Below, in pieces: positions 23,414-32,135 of a stretch of DNA of 64,000 bases. The position numbers and the translations under genes were made by a program. The DNA comes from Neotabrizicola shimadae (GTDB lineage Bacteria; Pseudomonadota; Alphaproteobacteria; Rhodobacterales; Rhodobacteraceae): assembly GCF_019623905.1 (NCBI RefSeq), contig NZ_CP069370.1:868001-932000 (forward strand), in the 5' to 3' direction. Under the pieces are notes generated by a model that saw only the letters and a list, made by a program, of their open reading frames with translations, searched no databases and was not told where the DNA came from. How positions within the stretch are numbered: the first letter of the stretch is position 1; every line of letters begins with the position of its first letter.

Positions 23414-24697
23414 TTACGCCCATTCGCCCCCGCGGAACACCGGCACCCGCCCCCCGCTCGCCGTGATGCCGTCGATGTCGGTCTCCGGCCCGCCGATCAT
23501 CCAGTCCACATGGATGATCGAGGAATTGCCGCCCCGCTGGCGGATCTCCTCGGCACCCATCGAGGTGCCGCCCCGGAAACACTTGGCATAGCACTGGCCA
23601 AGCGCGATGTGGCATGCCGCGTTCTCGTCAAAGAGCGTGTTATAGAACAGGATGCCCGATTGCGAGATGGGCGAGGAATGCGGCACCAGCGCCACCTCGC
23701 CCAGGCGCCGCGCGCCCTCGTCCGAGGAAATCATCTTCTGCAACACCGCCTCGCCCTTTGTGGCCTTCGCCTCGACGATGACTCCCTGGCTGAACTGCAC
23801 CTCGATGTTCTCGATCAGCGTGCCCATGTAGGACAGGGGCTTGGTCGCCCGCACATACCCCTCGCAGCGCAGCGCGTGCGGCGTGGTGAAGACCTCTTCC
23901 GTGGGGATATTGGGGTTGCAGGTCACGCCGTTCTTTGCGGTCGAGGCCCCGCCCATCCACTCATGTCCCTCGGCCAGGCCCACCGTCAGGTCGGTGCCGG
24001 GGCCGCGGAAATGCAGCGCCTGGAAGTCGTGCCCGTTCAGCCAGCGCCGCCGCGCCATCAGGTTCGCATTGTGCTCGGCCCAGGCCGCCACCGGGTCCGG
24101 CCCGTCCAGCCGCGAGGCGCGGAACACCGCATTGGCCAGCCGCGCCACCGCCTCGGGCTCGGGCAGGTCGGGGAAGACCAGCCGCGCCCAGGCAGCGGTC
24201 GGATAGGCGCAGATCGACCAGTTGATGTCAAAGCCGGTGATCCGCTCCATCGCCGGGCGATAGGCATGGGAATTGGCCTTGTTCGCCCGCGCCACTGCCT
24301 CGGAATCCTGGCCCGACAGCATCATCGGGTTGTCCCCGGCAATCGCCATGCGTGCCGCGCCCTCGCCGAAGGCCGCCGCCATGCCGGAAAACAGCCAGCC
24401 CGCCGCATGGTCGAAACTCTCTGGCCGCGCTTCGGAATAGCGCGCCAGCACCACCTGTTCGTCCGACAGGATCGGCGTCACCAGGCCCGCCCCGGCGCGA
24501 TAGGCATGAACCGCCACCCGCCGCACCAGCGGCAGCGCCGCGACCGGCGCGGTCAGGATCAGATCCTGCCCCGGCTGGATGTTCAGCCCCACCTTCACGG
24601 CCACTTCCGCCAGCCGGTCCAGCCGGACCGGATCGACCCGCCCCGGCTCGGCCAGGCCCGCAAAGGTGGACGGATGGGATGCGTCGCTGTCGGTCAT
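23414..24697 (-). CDS. M29 family metallo-aminopeptidase
   Basis: 427 residues, the usual size for thermophilic-aminopeptidase (peptidase M29, AmpS/PepS) proteins. Candidate metal and catalytic residues are in NIPTEEVFTTPH (Glu-Glu, His), YMGTLIENIEVQF, HIALGQCY and IHVDWMIGG (His, Asp). It would cleave N-terminal residues from peptides in the cytoplasm. It stands alone, divergent from the DUF1007 gene and convergent with the ABC permease. Confidence 0.93.
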   Translation of the reverse strand: MTDSDASHPSTFAGLAEPGRVDPVRLDRLAEVAVKVGLNIQPGQDLILTAPVAALPLVRRVAVHAYRAGAGLVTPILSDEQVVLARYSEARPESFDHAAGWLFSGMAAAFGEGAARMAIAGDNPMMLSGQDSEAVARANKANSHAYRPAMERITGFDINWSICAYPTAAWARLVFPDLPEPEAVARLANAVFRASRLDGPDPVAAWAEHNANLMARRRWLNGHDFQALHFRGPGTDLTVGLAEGHEWMGGASTAKNGVTCNPNIPTEEVFTTPHALRCEGYVRATKPLSYMGTLIENIEVQFSQGVIVEAKATKGEAVLQKMISSDEGARRLGEVALVPHSSPISQSGILFYNTLFDENAACHIALGQCYAKCFRGGTSMGAEEIRQRGGNSSIIHVDWMIGGPETDIDGITASGGRVPVFRGGEWA

Positions 24698-24845
24698 CTT
24701 TCACTCCCTCGTTTCGCGAAAGCCTAGTGCCGGGAAACCGGCCTGCCCACCCCTGACGCTGGGTCACTTCTCACCTCTTCGCGAGCCGCTTGCGCCCGGT
24801 CGCGGCCCTTGGCACTCTGCCGTCCGACGCACCAGACAGGCCCCC

Positions 24846-25502
24846 ATGTGCCGCGCCCTCCTCCTTGCCGCCCCGTTTCTCTTCGCCCCGGCCCTGGCCG
24901 AGGCGCATCCGCATATCTTCGTCTCCACCGGGGTCGAGGTGATCTTCGATGATCAGGGCCGAGCCACCGCGCTGCGCATCAGCTGGACCTATGACGAGAT
25001 GTTCTCGCTGATGATGGTGCAGGAAAACGGCCTTGATCCCGATGGCGACAACGTGCTGACGGCGGACGAACTCGCCTCGCTCAATGGCGCCGACATGGAA
25101 TGGGACCCGGAATTTCCCGGTGATACCTATGCGCTTCTCGGTGACAGGCCGCTGGCGCTCAGCCGCCCGCGCGACTGGACGATGAACTACGACGGCGCCT
25201 CGCTCACCTCGACCCATGTCCGCGATTTCGATGCGCCTGTCCCGGTGGCCGAGGTGCCGCTGGTCGTGCAAAGCTATGACCCCGGCTATTATACCGCCTA
25301 CACCATCGACGCCGAACCCGTGGTCACCGGCCGCGACGGCTGCACCGCCGGCATCTGGGAGCCGGATCGCAGCAAGGCGGATGCCATACTGGATGCGGCG
25401 CTGAAGGAATATGACGGCAGCGATGTCGAATCCGGCGGCTTTCCCGCCGTGGGCGCCGCCTATGCCGACGAGGTCCGCGTGACATGCGCCGCGCCCTCCT
25501 GA
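24846..25502 (+). CDS. DUF1007 family periplasmic protein
   Basis: 218 residues. The N-terminal signal peptide MCRALLLAAPFLFAPALAEA is followed by HPHIFVSTGVEVIFDDQGRATALRISWTYDEMFSLMMVQENGLD, the start characteristic of DUF1007. The early His-Pro-His and an acidic GDNVLTADEL loop suggest metal binding. DUF1007 proteins usually sit next to NicO-type nickel/cobalt permeases, as here, where the next gene overlaps by 19 bp. It is likely the extracytoplasmic component of that metal system. Confidence 0.9.
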   Translation: MCRALLLAAPFLFAPALAEAHPHIFVSTGVEVIFDDQGRATALRISWTYDEMFSLMMVQENGLDPDGDNVLTADELASLNGADMEWDPEFPGDTYALLGDRPLALSRPRDWTMNYDGASLTSTHVRDFDAPVPVAEVPLVVQSYDPGYYTAYTIDAEPVVTGRDGCTAGIWEPDRSKADAILDAALKEYDGSDVESGGFPAVGAAYADEVRVTCAAPS

Positions 25503-26434
25503 TCCTGGGGCTGGTCCTCGCCGTGCTGATCGCGCTCTTCTGGGCGTTTGGCGGCATGGATGCGCTGGCCGCGCGCGCGGCCCTGGCACAGCGCGAGGTG
25601 CAGAACGCCATGGCCGGGGCGCTGCGCCGCCTGCGCGCCGGCGATCCGGCCGCCGTCTCGGCGCTGCTGGCGCTCTGCTTCGCCTATGGCTTTGTCCATG
25701 CGGCCGGTCCGGGGCACGGCAAGCTGTTGATCGGCGCCTATGGCCTGGGCAGCCGGGTCCGGCCCCTGACGCTGGCGGGCATCGCGCTGGCTTCCTCTCT
25801 GGCGCAATCAGCCGCCGCCGTGGCGCTGGTGGGGGCCGGCATTCTGGCGCTTGGCTGGACGCGCGAGCACATGACCGAAGTGGCCGACCGCCTGCTGGAG
25901 CCGCTCAGCTATGCCGCGCTGGCCGGCATCGGCCTCTGGCTCGTCCTGCGCGGCTTTCGCGCCCTGCCACGGGCCGAAGGGCAGGGGCATCACCATCACG
26001 ACCACCATCACCACGACCACCACGCCCACGATCACGACCCGCACCACGATCACGACCCGCACCACGTCCACGACGAACATTGCGGCCATCGCCACGGCCC
26101 GACGCTGGACGAAGTGGCGCAGGTCTCGACGCTCCGCGATGCGCTCGTGCTGATCGCCGGCATCGCGATGCGGCCCTGCACCGGGGCGCTGTTCCTTCTG
26201 GTTCTCACCTGGCAGATGCGCGTCTTCCCCTGGGGCGTGGCGGGCACCTTCGCCATGGGCCTTGGCACCGCCACGGTGACGCTGGCGGTCGCTGGCCTTT
26301 CGGTCTGGGCACGCGAAGGCGCGGTGGCGAGCCTCCCCGGCGCCAGCCTCGCCCGCGCCCTGCCGCTGGCACAGATCGCGCTTGGCGCGCTCGTCGTCGT
26401 GGCCGCCGCCGACCTCCTGTGGCGCACGATCTGA
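25484..26434 (+). CDS. NicO/RcnA-like nickel/cobalt permease with His-rich loop
   Basis: 316 residues with about six to seven helices. The NicO motif FVHAAGPGHGKLLIGAYGLG (HxxxxxHG) and the later AGIAMRPCTGALFLLVLTWQM are typical of the RcnA/NicO family. A cytoplasmic-loop segment of about 35 residues (around 166-202) is nearly all His, Asp and Pro, a metal buffer. Direction of transport (uptake versus efflux) is unclear: the His-rich loop recalls RcnA efflux, while DUF1007 pairing recalls uptake systems. The start overlaps the DUF1007 gene. Confidence 0.9.
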   Translation: MRRALLILGLVLAVLIALFWAFGGMDALAARAALAQREVQNAMAGALRRLRAGDPAAVSALLALCFAYGFVHAAGPGHGKLLIGAYGLGSRVRPLTLAGIALASSLAQSAAAVALVGAGILALGWTREHMTEVADRLLEPLSYAALAGIGLWLVLRGFRALPRAEGQGHHHHDHHHHDHHAHDHDPHHDHDPHHVHDEHCGHRHGPTLDEVAQVSTLRDALVLIAGIAMRPCTGALFLLVLTWQMRVFPWGVAGTFAMGLGTATVTLAVAGLSVWAREGAVASLPGASLARALPLAQIALGALVVVAAADLLWRTI

Positions 26435-26446
26435 AGCTGTCGCAAG

Positions 26447-26490
26447 CAAATTCCTTCAAGGGGAGTTGCAGTTTCGTTCGAACGAAATTG
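26447..26490 (+). repeat. Two abutting 22-bp palindromes after the NicO gene
   Basis: 26447-26468 (degenerate, begins CAAATTCCTTC) and 26469-26490 (core TTTCGTTCGAACGAAA) lie head to tail 12 bp after the NicO stop. They have the same length and arrangement as 13265-13308, again upstream of a 73-bp element. Confidence 0.7.
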
Positions 26491-26526
26491 GCCGGCTTCC
26501 TTGCCGAAGCCGGCGGCGCTCAAAGG

Positions 26527-26599
26527 TTAAGTCCAAGTTAATTCGTCCGTGCAACTCATTGATATTGCTGGGTCTGTCAAGGCGTCCGAGCTCGGACGC
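26527..26599 (+). repeat. 73-bp composite element, copy B
   Basis: TTAAGTCCAAGTTAA (26527-26541), 40-bp spacer with CAACTCATTGATA, then GCGTCCGAGCTCGGACGC (26582-26599). The palindrome ends one base before the stop codon of the convergent octaheme cytochrome gene. Confidence 0.9.
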
Positions 26600-26600
26600 C

Positions 26601-28541
26601 TCAGGGCAGGTCGGGCAACAGCCCCTCGGCCCCGCCCCCGAACTGGGTCTGAAGGCCAAAGAGCTCTGGATCGCCGGGGTTCAGCCGGATCCCCTCGGCC
26701 AACAGCGCCCGCGCCCCCTCCATGTCCCCCGCCGCGGCATGGATCTGGACCAGCATGGACCAGGCCGCCGGAAGCTGGGGGTCCTGGCGCACCGCCTCGC
26801 CAAAGGCCTGGGCCGCCAGCCCCAGGTCCCGCCGCTGCAACGCCGCCCCCCCGATCTGAAGGTGGGTCTCGGGCATGTCCAGCCGGCTGCCCAGCCCCCC
26901 CTGCCAGACCGCCAGCGCCGCCGCCAGATCGGGGTCCTCGACCGGCACCGCCACCAGGGCCTTGCCCGCCGCCGCCCGCACCGTGGCCACCGGATCGGTC
27001 AGAAGCGGCCGCAGGACCTGAAGCCTCTGCTCCGGTGGCAGGCCCATGAAGGCCCCCGGCAGCGCCGCCCGCACCAGCGGATCGGGGTCGGTCCTCAGCC
27101 CGGCCAGCCGGTCCAGCTCCGGTCCCGCTGGCAGGGCAGGGATCATCTCCAACGCGGTGGCCCGCACGATCCCCGGCCCCGGCCATTCCGCCAGCGCGAT
27201 CAGCGCCCCGGTCTGAGCCACCGGATCCGCCCGCCCGGCGGCCAGCACCGCCCCGTAATGCGGCCCCCGATGGGTGCTGTCGGGGAAGCGCCGGGCAATC
27301 TCGGCCGCGGCCCAGTCGGCACCCTTGTCCGCATGGCACCCGGTACAGGCATCCGGCGCCCCGGTCGCGGCATCCAGGTCAGGCCGGGGAATGCGGAACG
27401 AATGGTCCCGCCGGAAGTCCACCCCCATATAGGTCCGCCCCGTCATGTGGCAGTTCACGCAGCGCGCCCCCTCCGATCCCTCGGGATGGAAGGTATGCTC
27501 CGGCCCGTCGAACACCTTCAGAGGCAGCGAGGGGAAGTCCGGGTTTCCCGCCGGCGAATGGCATTGGGTGCAGACAGCATTGCCCTCGGCCTTCAGCGCC
27601 CCGCTGTGGGGCTCGTGGCAGTTGGAACAGGTCACGCCCTTGGCGAACATCTTCGACTGCAGGAAGGAGCCGCCCTCGAACACCTCGTCCAGGATCTGCC
27701 CGTCCGCGTGGTACACCCCCGGACGCAGCAGCGAGATGGCATAGGTCTCGGCATAGGAGGTCCCCGGCACCGGCGTGCCATCGGCCAGGCTCTCGCGCCG
27801 GGAATGGCAGGTCAGGCAGACCGCGATCTCGCCCGCCTGCTTGCCTTCCAGCGCCACTGTCAGGCCATGCGCCGTCAGGCCCGCGGGCACCGTGAAGCCG
27901 TGAGGGTCCTTCGCCCAGGAAAGATGCGCCGAGCCCGGCCCGTGGCAGCTCTCGCAACCCACCGAGATCTCGGTCATCTGTGGCGCATAGGTCCGCGTCC
28001 GCGGGTCATAGTTGCGGGTGTAGTTGGTGGCGTGACACTCGGCGCAACGCGCCTCCCAGCTCTTGTAAGGGCCGGTCCAGTGAAAGCCGTCGCCGGGGCC
28101 GACCATCTGGGTCGGAAAGACCGGATACCAGCGCTTCTCGTTCACGTCCCAGGCGATGTCGAACACCTGGGTGCGGCCCGGTTCCGGCGACAGGAGGTAT
28201 TGCTGCAGCGGCGTTATGCCCGCCACGCCCACCACCTCGTAGGGGCGCCGTTGTCCGTCTGGCCCCTCTGTCTCGATCATGTAGCTGTCGCCGTCCATGA
28301 AGAACCGTGCGGTAAAGCCACCGTGGGACACGCTGATATCGCTGAAATCCCCAAGCACGGTTTCCGCCGTAGGCAGCGTCCAGGCGTGGGCATGGTGGGA
28401 CATCTCCCAGGCTGCCGTTGCCTCGGAATGGCAACCGGCGCAGGCTTCCGAACCCACTGGCTTCGGCGTCTCTTCGGCAAATGCCGATGGGCCCATCAGC
28501 CCAAGGATCAGCGCGGCAACAAGGACCCGGATCGCCTGCAT
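26601..28541 (-). CDS. Octaheme c-type cytochrome with C-terminal HEAT/TPR-like region
   Basis: 646 residues. The signal peptide ends near residue 22 (MQAIRVLVAALILGLMGPSAFA). Eight CxxCH haem sites start at about residues 34, 166, 196, 242, 305, 324, 361 and 399, so the mature periplasmic protein should carry eight haems. From about 420 on, the chain is Ala/Leu-rich with HEAT-like stretches (DPLVRAALPGAF, DPVATVRAAAGKAL) and a TPR-like tail (about 560-630). The layout suits the cytochrome c554/multihaem protein group (PF13435-like), but I cannot assign a substrate. It is 2 bp downstream of the DUF502 gene. Confidence 0.9.
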   Translation of the reverse strand: MQAIRVLVAALILGLMGPSAFAEETPKPVGSEACAGCHSEATAAWEMSHHAHAWTLPTAETVLGDFSDISVSHGGFTARFFMDGDSYMIETEGPDGQRRPYEVVGVAGITPLQQYLLSPEPGRTQVFDIAWDVNEKRWYPVFPTQMVGPGDGFHWTGPYKSWEARCAECHATNYTRNYDPRTRTYAPQMTEISVGCESCHGPGSAHLSWAKDPHGFTVPAGLTAHGLTVALEGKQAGEIAVCLTCHSRRESLADGTPVPGTSYAETYAISLLRPGVYHADGQILDEVFEGGSFLQSKMFAKGVTCSNCHEPHSGALKAEGNAVCTQCHSPAGNPDFPSLPLKVFDGPEHTFHPEGSEGARCVNCHMTGRTYMGVDFRRDHSFRIPRPDLDAATGAPDACTGCHADKGADWAAAEIARRFPDSTHRGPHYGAVLAAGRADPVAQTGALIALAEWPGPGIVRATALEMIPALPAGPELDRLAGLRTDPDPLVRAALPGAFMGLPPEQRLQVLRPLLTDPVATVRAAAGKALVAVPVEDPDLAAALAVWQGGLGSRLDMPETHLQIGGAALQRRDLGLAAQAFGEAVRQDPQLPAAWSMLVQIHAAAGDMEGARALLAEGIRLNPGDPELFGLQTQFGGGAEGLLPDLP

Positions 28542-28543
28542 GG

Positions 28544-29152
28544 TCAGCCTCCCCGCCGCGCACGCTGGTTCAGCGCGACCAGCCCCTGGCCGAGCCGGCG
28601 CATCCCGGAAATCACCTCGGTCGGCTTGATCGAGGTTTCGGTGATCCGGTCGGGCTCGATCAGCGCGACCGATCCCGAAAGCGCCGATGGCGCGCCCGGC
28701 AGATAGACGATGCAGGACCCGTCCTCGCGCGTGTCCACCACGAAGCCGATCACCTGCATGTCGTCCAGACGCACCAGCACCACCCGTGTCTCGCCGGTGC
28801 CGATCAGCGAATCCGCGCCTTCCGCAAAATCGCCGATGGCATGGCGGAAGACCGAATAGAAGGGAAGCCGCGTGAGCAGCAGCCGTTCCATGAGCGTGAA
28901 GGTCCGCAAGCCGGCCTGCGTGCGGGCGAACAGCCCCGCTGCCAGCGCGATGAGGAACAGGAACAGGACGGCGACCGCAAAGGCCGTGGCGTCCGCGTCG
29001 AGGCCGGGCAGCACGGTCTCGTGCACCTTTCGGCCCACGACCGACGCGCCGTTCACCAGCTTGCCCAACACCACGATCACGATTCCGACCGGCAGAAGGA
29101 ACAGGATGCCGCCGATCAGGGTGGCGCGCAGCGTCTCGATCACCGGGCGCAA
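28544..29152 (-). CDS. DUF502 family membrane protein
   Basis: 202 residues from a TTG at 29152 that has GAGG 7 bp upstream; a GTG at 29143 is also possible. Two strong helices (about 8-32 and 52-74) are followed by the DUF502 cytoplasmic domain, with LTRLPFYSVFRHAIGDF, VVLVRLDDMQVIGFVVDT and VYLPGAPSALSGSVALIEPDRI. The function of the family is unknown. It precedes the octaheme cytochrome by 2 bp on the same strand, a pairing that hints at an envelope role. Confidence 0.85.
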   Translation of the reverse strand: MRPVIETLRATLIGGILFLLPVGIVIVVLGKLVNGASVVGRKVHETVLPGLDADATAFAVAVLFLFLIALAAGLFARTQAGLRTFTLMERLLLTRLPFYSVFRHAIGDFAEGADSLIGTGETRVVLVRLDDMQVIGFVVDTREDGSCIVYLPGAPSALSGSVALIEPDRITETSIKPTEVISGMRRLGQGLVALNQRARRGG

Positions 29153-29319
29153 GGCATGGCCTCGCGGCAGATGGGTGCCGGGGGGCAGGCGGTCAGGGGG
29201 AAATGCGGCATCGGTTCGCTCTTGCGGTGGCTGGCACGATGATGTCCGGGCAGCGCGGTGCAGGCAACCCGTCACCTGGCCCAGGTCGCATGGCTTTGGC
29301 GCCTGCGGTGCGCCTGGTG

Positions 29320-30249
29320 TCAGAAATCGGCAGAAATGCCGAACGACACCCCGTCCACCTGGTCGCCGCGGGTATAGCGCAGCATCAGGCGGCCCGCGTC
29401 GATCCAGGGCAGTTTCGCTTCGCGCAGGTCGATTTCGGCCCCGATACCGATCTGCGCCAACCAGGTCGTATCCAGGATTTCGGCCTGATCGCCGGTGTAG
29501 CTCGCGAATGCCACCTCGGTCACCGCGCGCATCGGCCGGCGCAGCGCCTGCCAGGGCGTGGGCACGCGCAGCCGCGCCCAGGCCGACGAGGTGATCGCCT
29601 CGGCGCTGCCGAACGCGCTCAGCGGTCCGTTCGTGGTCTGCAGCCACATGTGCGAATGACGCAGCGTGGCATCGACTTCCCAGTCGTTGCGCAGCATCCA
29701 GTTGCCCTCGATCATCAGCGCCCCGCCCAGGCCCGTGGCCATCACGCCGTCGTCCAGGAACGAGGTCACATCCTCCAGCGGCCCGTCCCCCGGCGTGTCC
29801 ACGGTGATGTTGCCCACGGCCACATCCAGGATCGGGCGGAACACCATGCCTGCGCCGATGGGGAAATCCCAGCCCACCCCGGCCGTCAGGGCGGCACTGC
29901 GCCAGTTCGTCGGCGCCTCGCCCTGGACCATGTCCTTGTCGAACAACAGCACCGGGTCATAGGAGTTCCAGCCGAGGAACCCCTCCAGATACAGCGGGCT
30001 GCCGTCCGGGTTGAACCCGCCGCCGAATTGCGACCCGCGAAAGCGCGCGCCGCCGGTTTCGGTCCCGCCGCTGAACGACAGCGTACTGGCCGCCTCGTTC
30101 GGCACCGTCGCCGCGCCCAGAAGTGCCAGAGCGCCCGCCGCCTGCGCCCGGATCTGGTCGCGCACATCCTGGGCCTTCGCCGTGGCAGGCGCCAGCATCA
30201 GCGCCATCGCCACGCCCCGCCCCAGCCATGCCTTCGATGTTGCGGCCAT
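29320..30249 (-). CDS. Putative outer-membrane beta-barrel protein
   Basis: 309 residues. A signal peptide (cleavage after about residue 26, ATAKA-Q) is followed by alternating amphipathic strands rich in Gly and aromatics, ending in GVSFGISADF. The terminal Phe is the usual beta-barrel assembly signal. No enzyme or autotransporter passenger motif is seen. It is expressed alone between the DUF502 and GH20 genes. The family is not recognised; it could be a porin-like or autotransporter-domain protein. Confidence 0.75.
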   Translation of the reverse strand: MAATSKAWLGRGVAMALMLAPATAKAQDVRDQIRAQAAGALALLGAATVPNEAASTLSFSGGTETGGARFRGSQFGGGFNPDGSPLYLEGFLGWNSYDPVLLFDKDMVQGEAPTNWRSAALTAGVGWDFPIGAGMVFRPILDVAVGNITVDTPGDGPLEDVTSFLDDGVMATGLGGALMIEGNWMLRNDWEVDATLRHSHMWLQTTNGPLSAFGSAEAITSSAWARLRVPTPWQALRRPMRAVTEVAFASYTGDQAEILDTTWLAQIGIGAEIDLREAKLPWIDAGRLMLRYTRGDQVDGVSFGISADF

Positions 30250-30304
30250 GCGTCCCCCTGCCTCGCCTCACACTAGCGCCCCGTCAGGGCGAGGCAAGCG
30301 CCGG

Positions 30305-32134
30305 TCAGGGGGTGCGGTGCCGTGTCCAGCCGGCCGTGTCGAAGACCGGACCAAGCGCCCCCGCCAACTCGCGCAGGCGCGGGCCGCTGGTCAAGCCATC
30401 GGGTTCCCAGGCCTTGCAGGCCAGGCCCAGGATGCGCGGCGCGATCATCGGTTCGATCTCGGCATCGGCGGTGGTGAACTCCGACCAGAAACAGCCCTGC
30501 ACGCCCACGATGCGATGGGCCACATCCTCGGCGCCCTTCGGCACCGGCGACCAGTTCACCGTCTCTTCCAGGTTCACGAAGGCGGCCCAGGCCGCGCCCC
30601 AGTCATCGGCATCGCCGGTATGGGCCATGTCGAAATAGACCTTCTGCGCCGGGCACATCACCACGTCATGCCCCATGCGCGCGGCGGCGATGCCCGGCCC
30701 CTGCCCGGTCCAGCTGAACATCAGCGCCTCATGCCCGATGCCGCCCTGTGCGCCCTTCGCCGCCTCTTCCCAGGCGGCAGGGCGGATGCCCCTTGCCGCC
30801 AGATGGCCCGCCAGACGCTCCATCATCCAGCCCTGCACTTCGTCGCGGCCCGCCAGTCCCTCGCGCGCCTTCAGCGCCGTCACAAGCGGAGAGCCCTCCC
30901 AGGCGCCGGGCGGCAGCTCGTCGCAGCCCAGGTGCAACATCCTCATCGGGAACAGCCCCGCCACTTCCTCGGCCAGCGGGATCAGGGTGTCCCAGGTCGC
31001 CTCCAGCGCCGGATTCAGCACGTTCTGCGCATAGCCCTGGATGCTGATCTCTGCCCCGTTGTCGCCGGGGTCGCGCAGGCCCGGCACCGCCTGGTTGAAG
31101 GCAAAGGCATGGGCCGGCACCTCGATCTCGGGCAGCACGCCGATGTGCAGCGCGGCCGAGCGTTCCAGCACGGTTGCCACATCGCCCTTCGAATAGCTGC
31201 CGCCCGACCGGATGCCGCCGCCAAAGACGCCGGGCACCAGCTCGCCCTCGCCGCGATAGGCGGTCTTGCGCCACAGGTCGGGCAGGCAGTCCACCTCCAG
31301 CCGGAACGCCTCGTCATCGGCGAAATGCCAGTGCAGGCGGTTCAGCTTGAACAGAGCCATCAGGTCCATCAGCCGCAGGATGGTCTCGGGCCGGTAGAAG
31401 TGCCGCGCGCAGTCCAGATGCTGCCCGCGCCAGCCGAAGCGCGGCGCATCCTCGATCGCACCGCAAGGGATCATGCCCTCATGCGTGGCCTTCAGCTGCA
31501 ACAGCGTGACGCCGCCGTAGAAGGCCCCCGTCGCATCGCCATGTGTCAGGTCAACGCCCGCCGCGCCGATCTCCAGCCGGTAGCCCTCGGCCACCAGTGT
31601 CGGGTCGTGGTGCAGCCGCAGGGCCAGGCTGCCCCGAAGGAAGGGCCCCAGGTTCAGCCGCCCCGCCAGCGCCTCCACACCGTCCAGCAGATGGGACCGG
31701 GTCGAGAAGCCGCCCCGCGCATCGGCCACGCCCGTCGCAGCCGCCCAGGATTGCGGCGGCGGCACCAGTCGCAGGCCGGGGCAGGGGGGCGGCTCGGGGG
31801 CCTCGCCCGAAATCACGCCTGAAGGCAAGGGCGGCAACGGATCGACGCCGCCCGCATGGCGCAGATAGGGGCCAAGCGGCAGCCAGGCCCGGTTGCGCGG
31901 CCGGTATTCGGGATCGACATGCTCCAGCACCACCTCGTGCAGGGCGCCCGCGGAAAGATCGGGCAAGGCCACCTCGGAATAACCCGCGACCGACCGCACC
32001 AGCACCCCGCCTGACATCGGCCGGTTGGCCGCCATCAGCGAATAGCAGAAGACCGGCGCCTTCAGCGCCCGGTCGGTGCCGATGCGGCAGCGGATGGTGC
32101 GGCCCTCGATGGCCGCATCGAAGCTCAGCGTCAT
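30305..32134 (-). CDS. Beta-N-acetylhexosaminidase, glycoside hydrolase family 20, probably cytoplasmic
   Basis: 609 residues. The GH20 barrel is shown by GWRGQHLDCARHFYRPETILRLMDLMALFKLNRLHWHFADDEAFRLEV and the catalytic Asp-Glu in LHLGCDELP. An N-terminal GH20b-like domain precedes it (about 110-210). It removes terminal beta-GlcNAc/GalNAc. There is no signal peptide, so it should act inside the cell on oligosaccharides imported by the divergent ABC transporter. It is 1 bp downstream of the GntR regulator and cotranscribed with it. Confidence 0.93.
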   Translation of the reverse strand: MTLSFDAAIEGRTIRCRIGTDRALKAPVFCYSLMAANRPMSGGVLVRSVAGYSEVALPDLSAGALHEVVLEHVDPEYRPRNRAWLPLGPYLRHAGGVDPLPPLPSGVISGEAPEPPPCPGLRLVPPPQSWAAATGVADARGGFSTRSHLLDGVEALAGRLNLGPFLRGSLALRLHHDPTLVAEGYRLEIGAAGVDLTHGDATGAFYGGVTLLQLKATHEGMIPCGAIEDAPRFGWRGQHLDCARHFYRPETILRLMDLMALFKLNRLHWHFADDEAFRLEVDCLPDLWRKTAYRGEGELVPGVFGGGIRSGGSYSKGDVATVLERSAALHIGVLPEIEVPAHAFAFNQAVPGLRDPGDNGAEISIQGYAQNVLNPALEATWDTLIPLAEEVAGLFPMRMLHLGCDELPPGAWEGSPLVTALKAREGLAGRDEVQGWMMERLAGHLAARGIRPAAWEEAAKGAQGGIGHEALMFSWTGQGPGIAAARMGHDVVMCPAQKVYFDMAHTGDADDWGAAWAAFVNLEETVNWSPVPKGAEDVAHRIVGVQGCFWSEFTTADAEIEPMIAPRILGLACKAWEPDGLTSGPRLRELAGALGPVFDTAGWTRHRTP

Positions 32135-32135
32135 G

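Noticed and set aside
26597-26603. Element B as part of the cytochrome coding sequence
   Set aside because: The palindrome ends at 26599 and the stop codon occupies 26601-26603, so it is just outside the gene.
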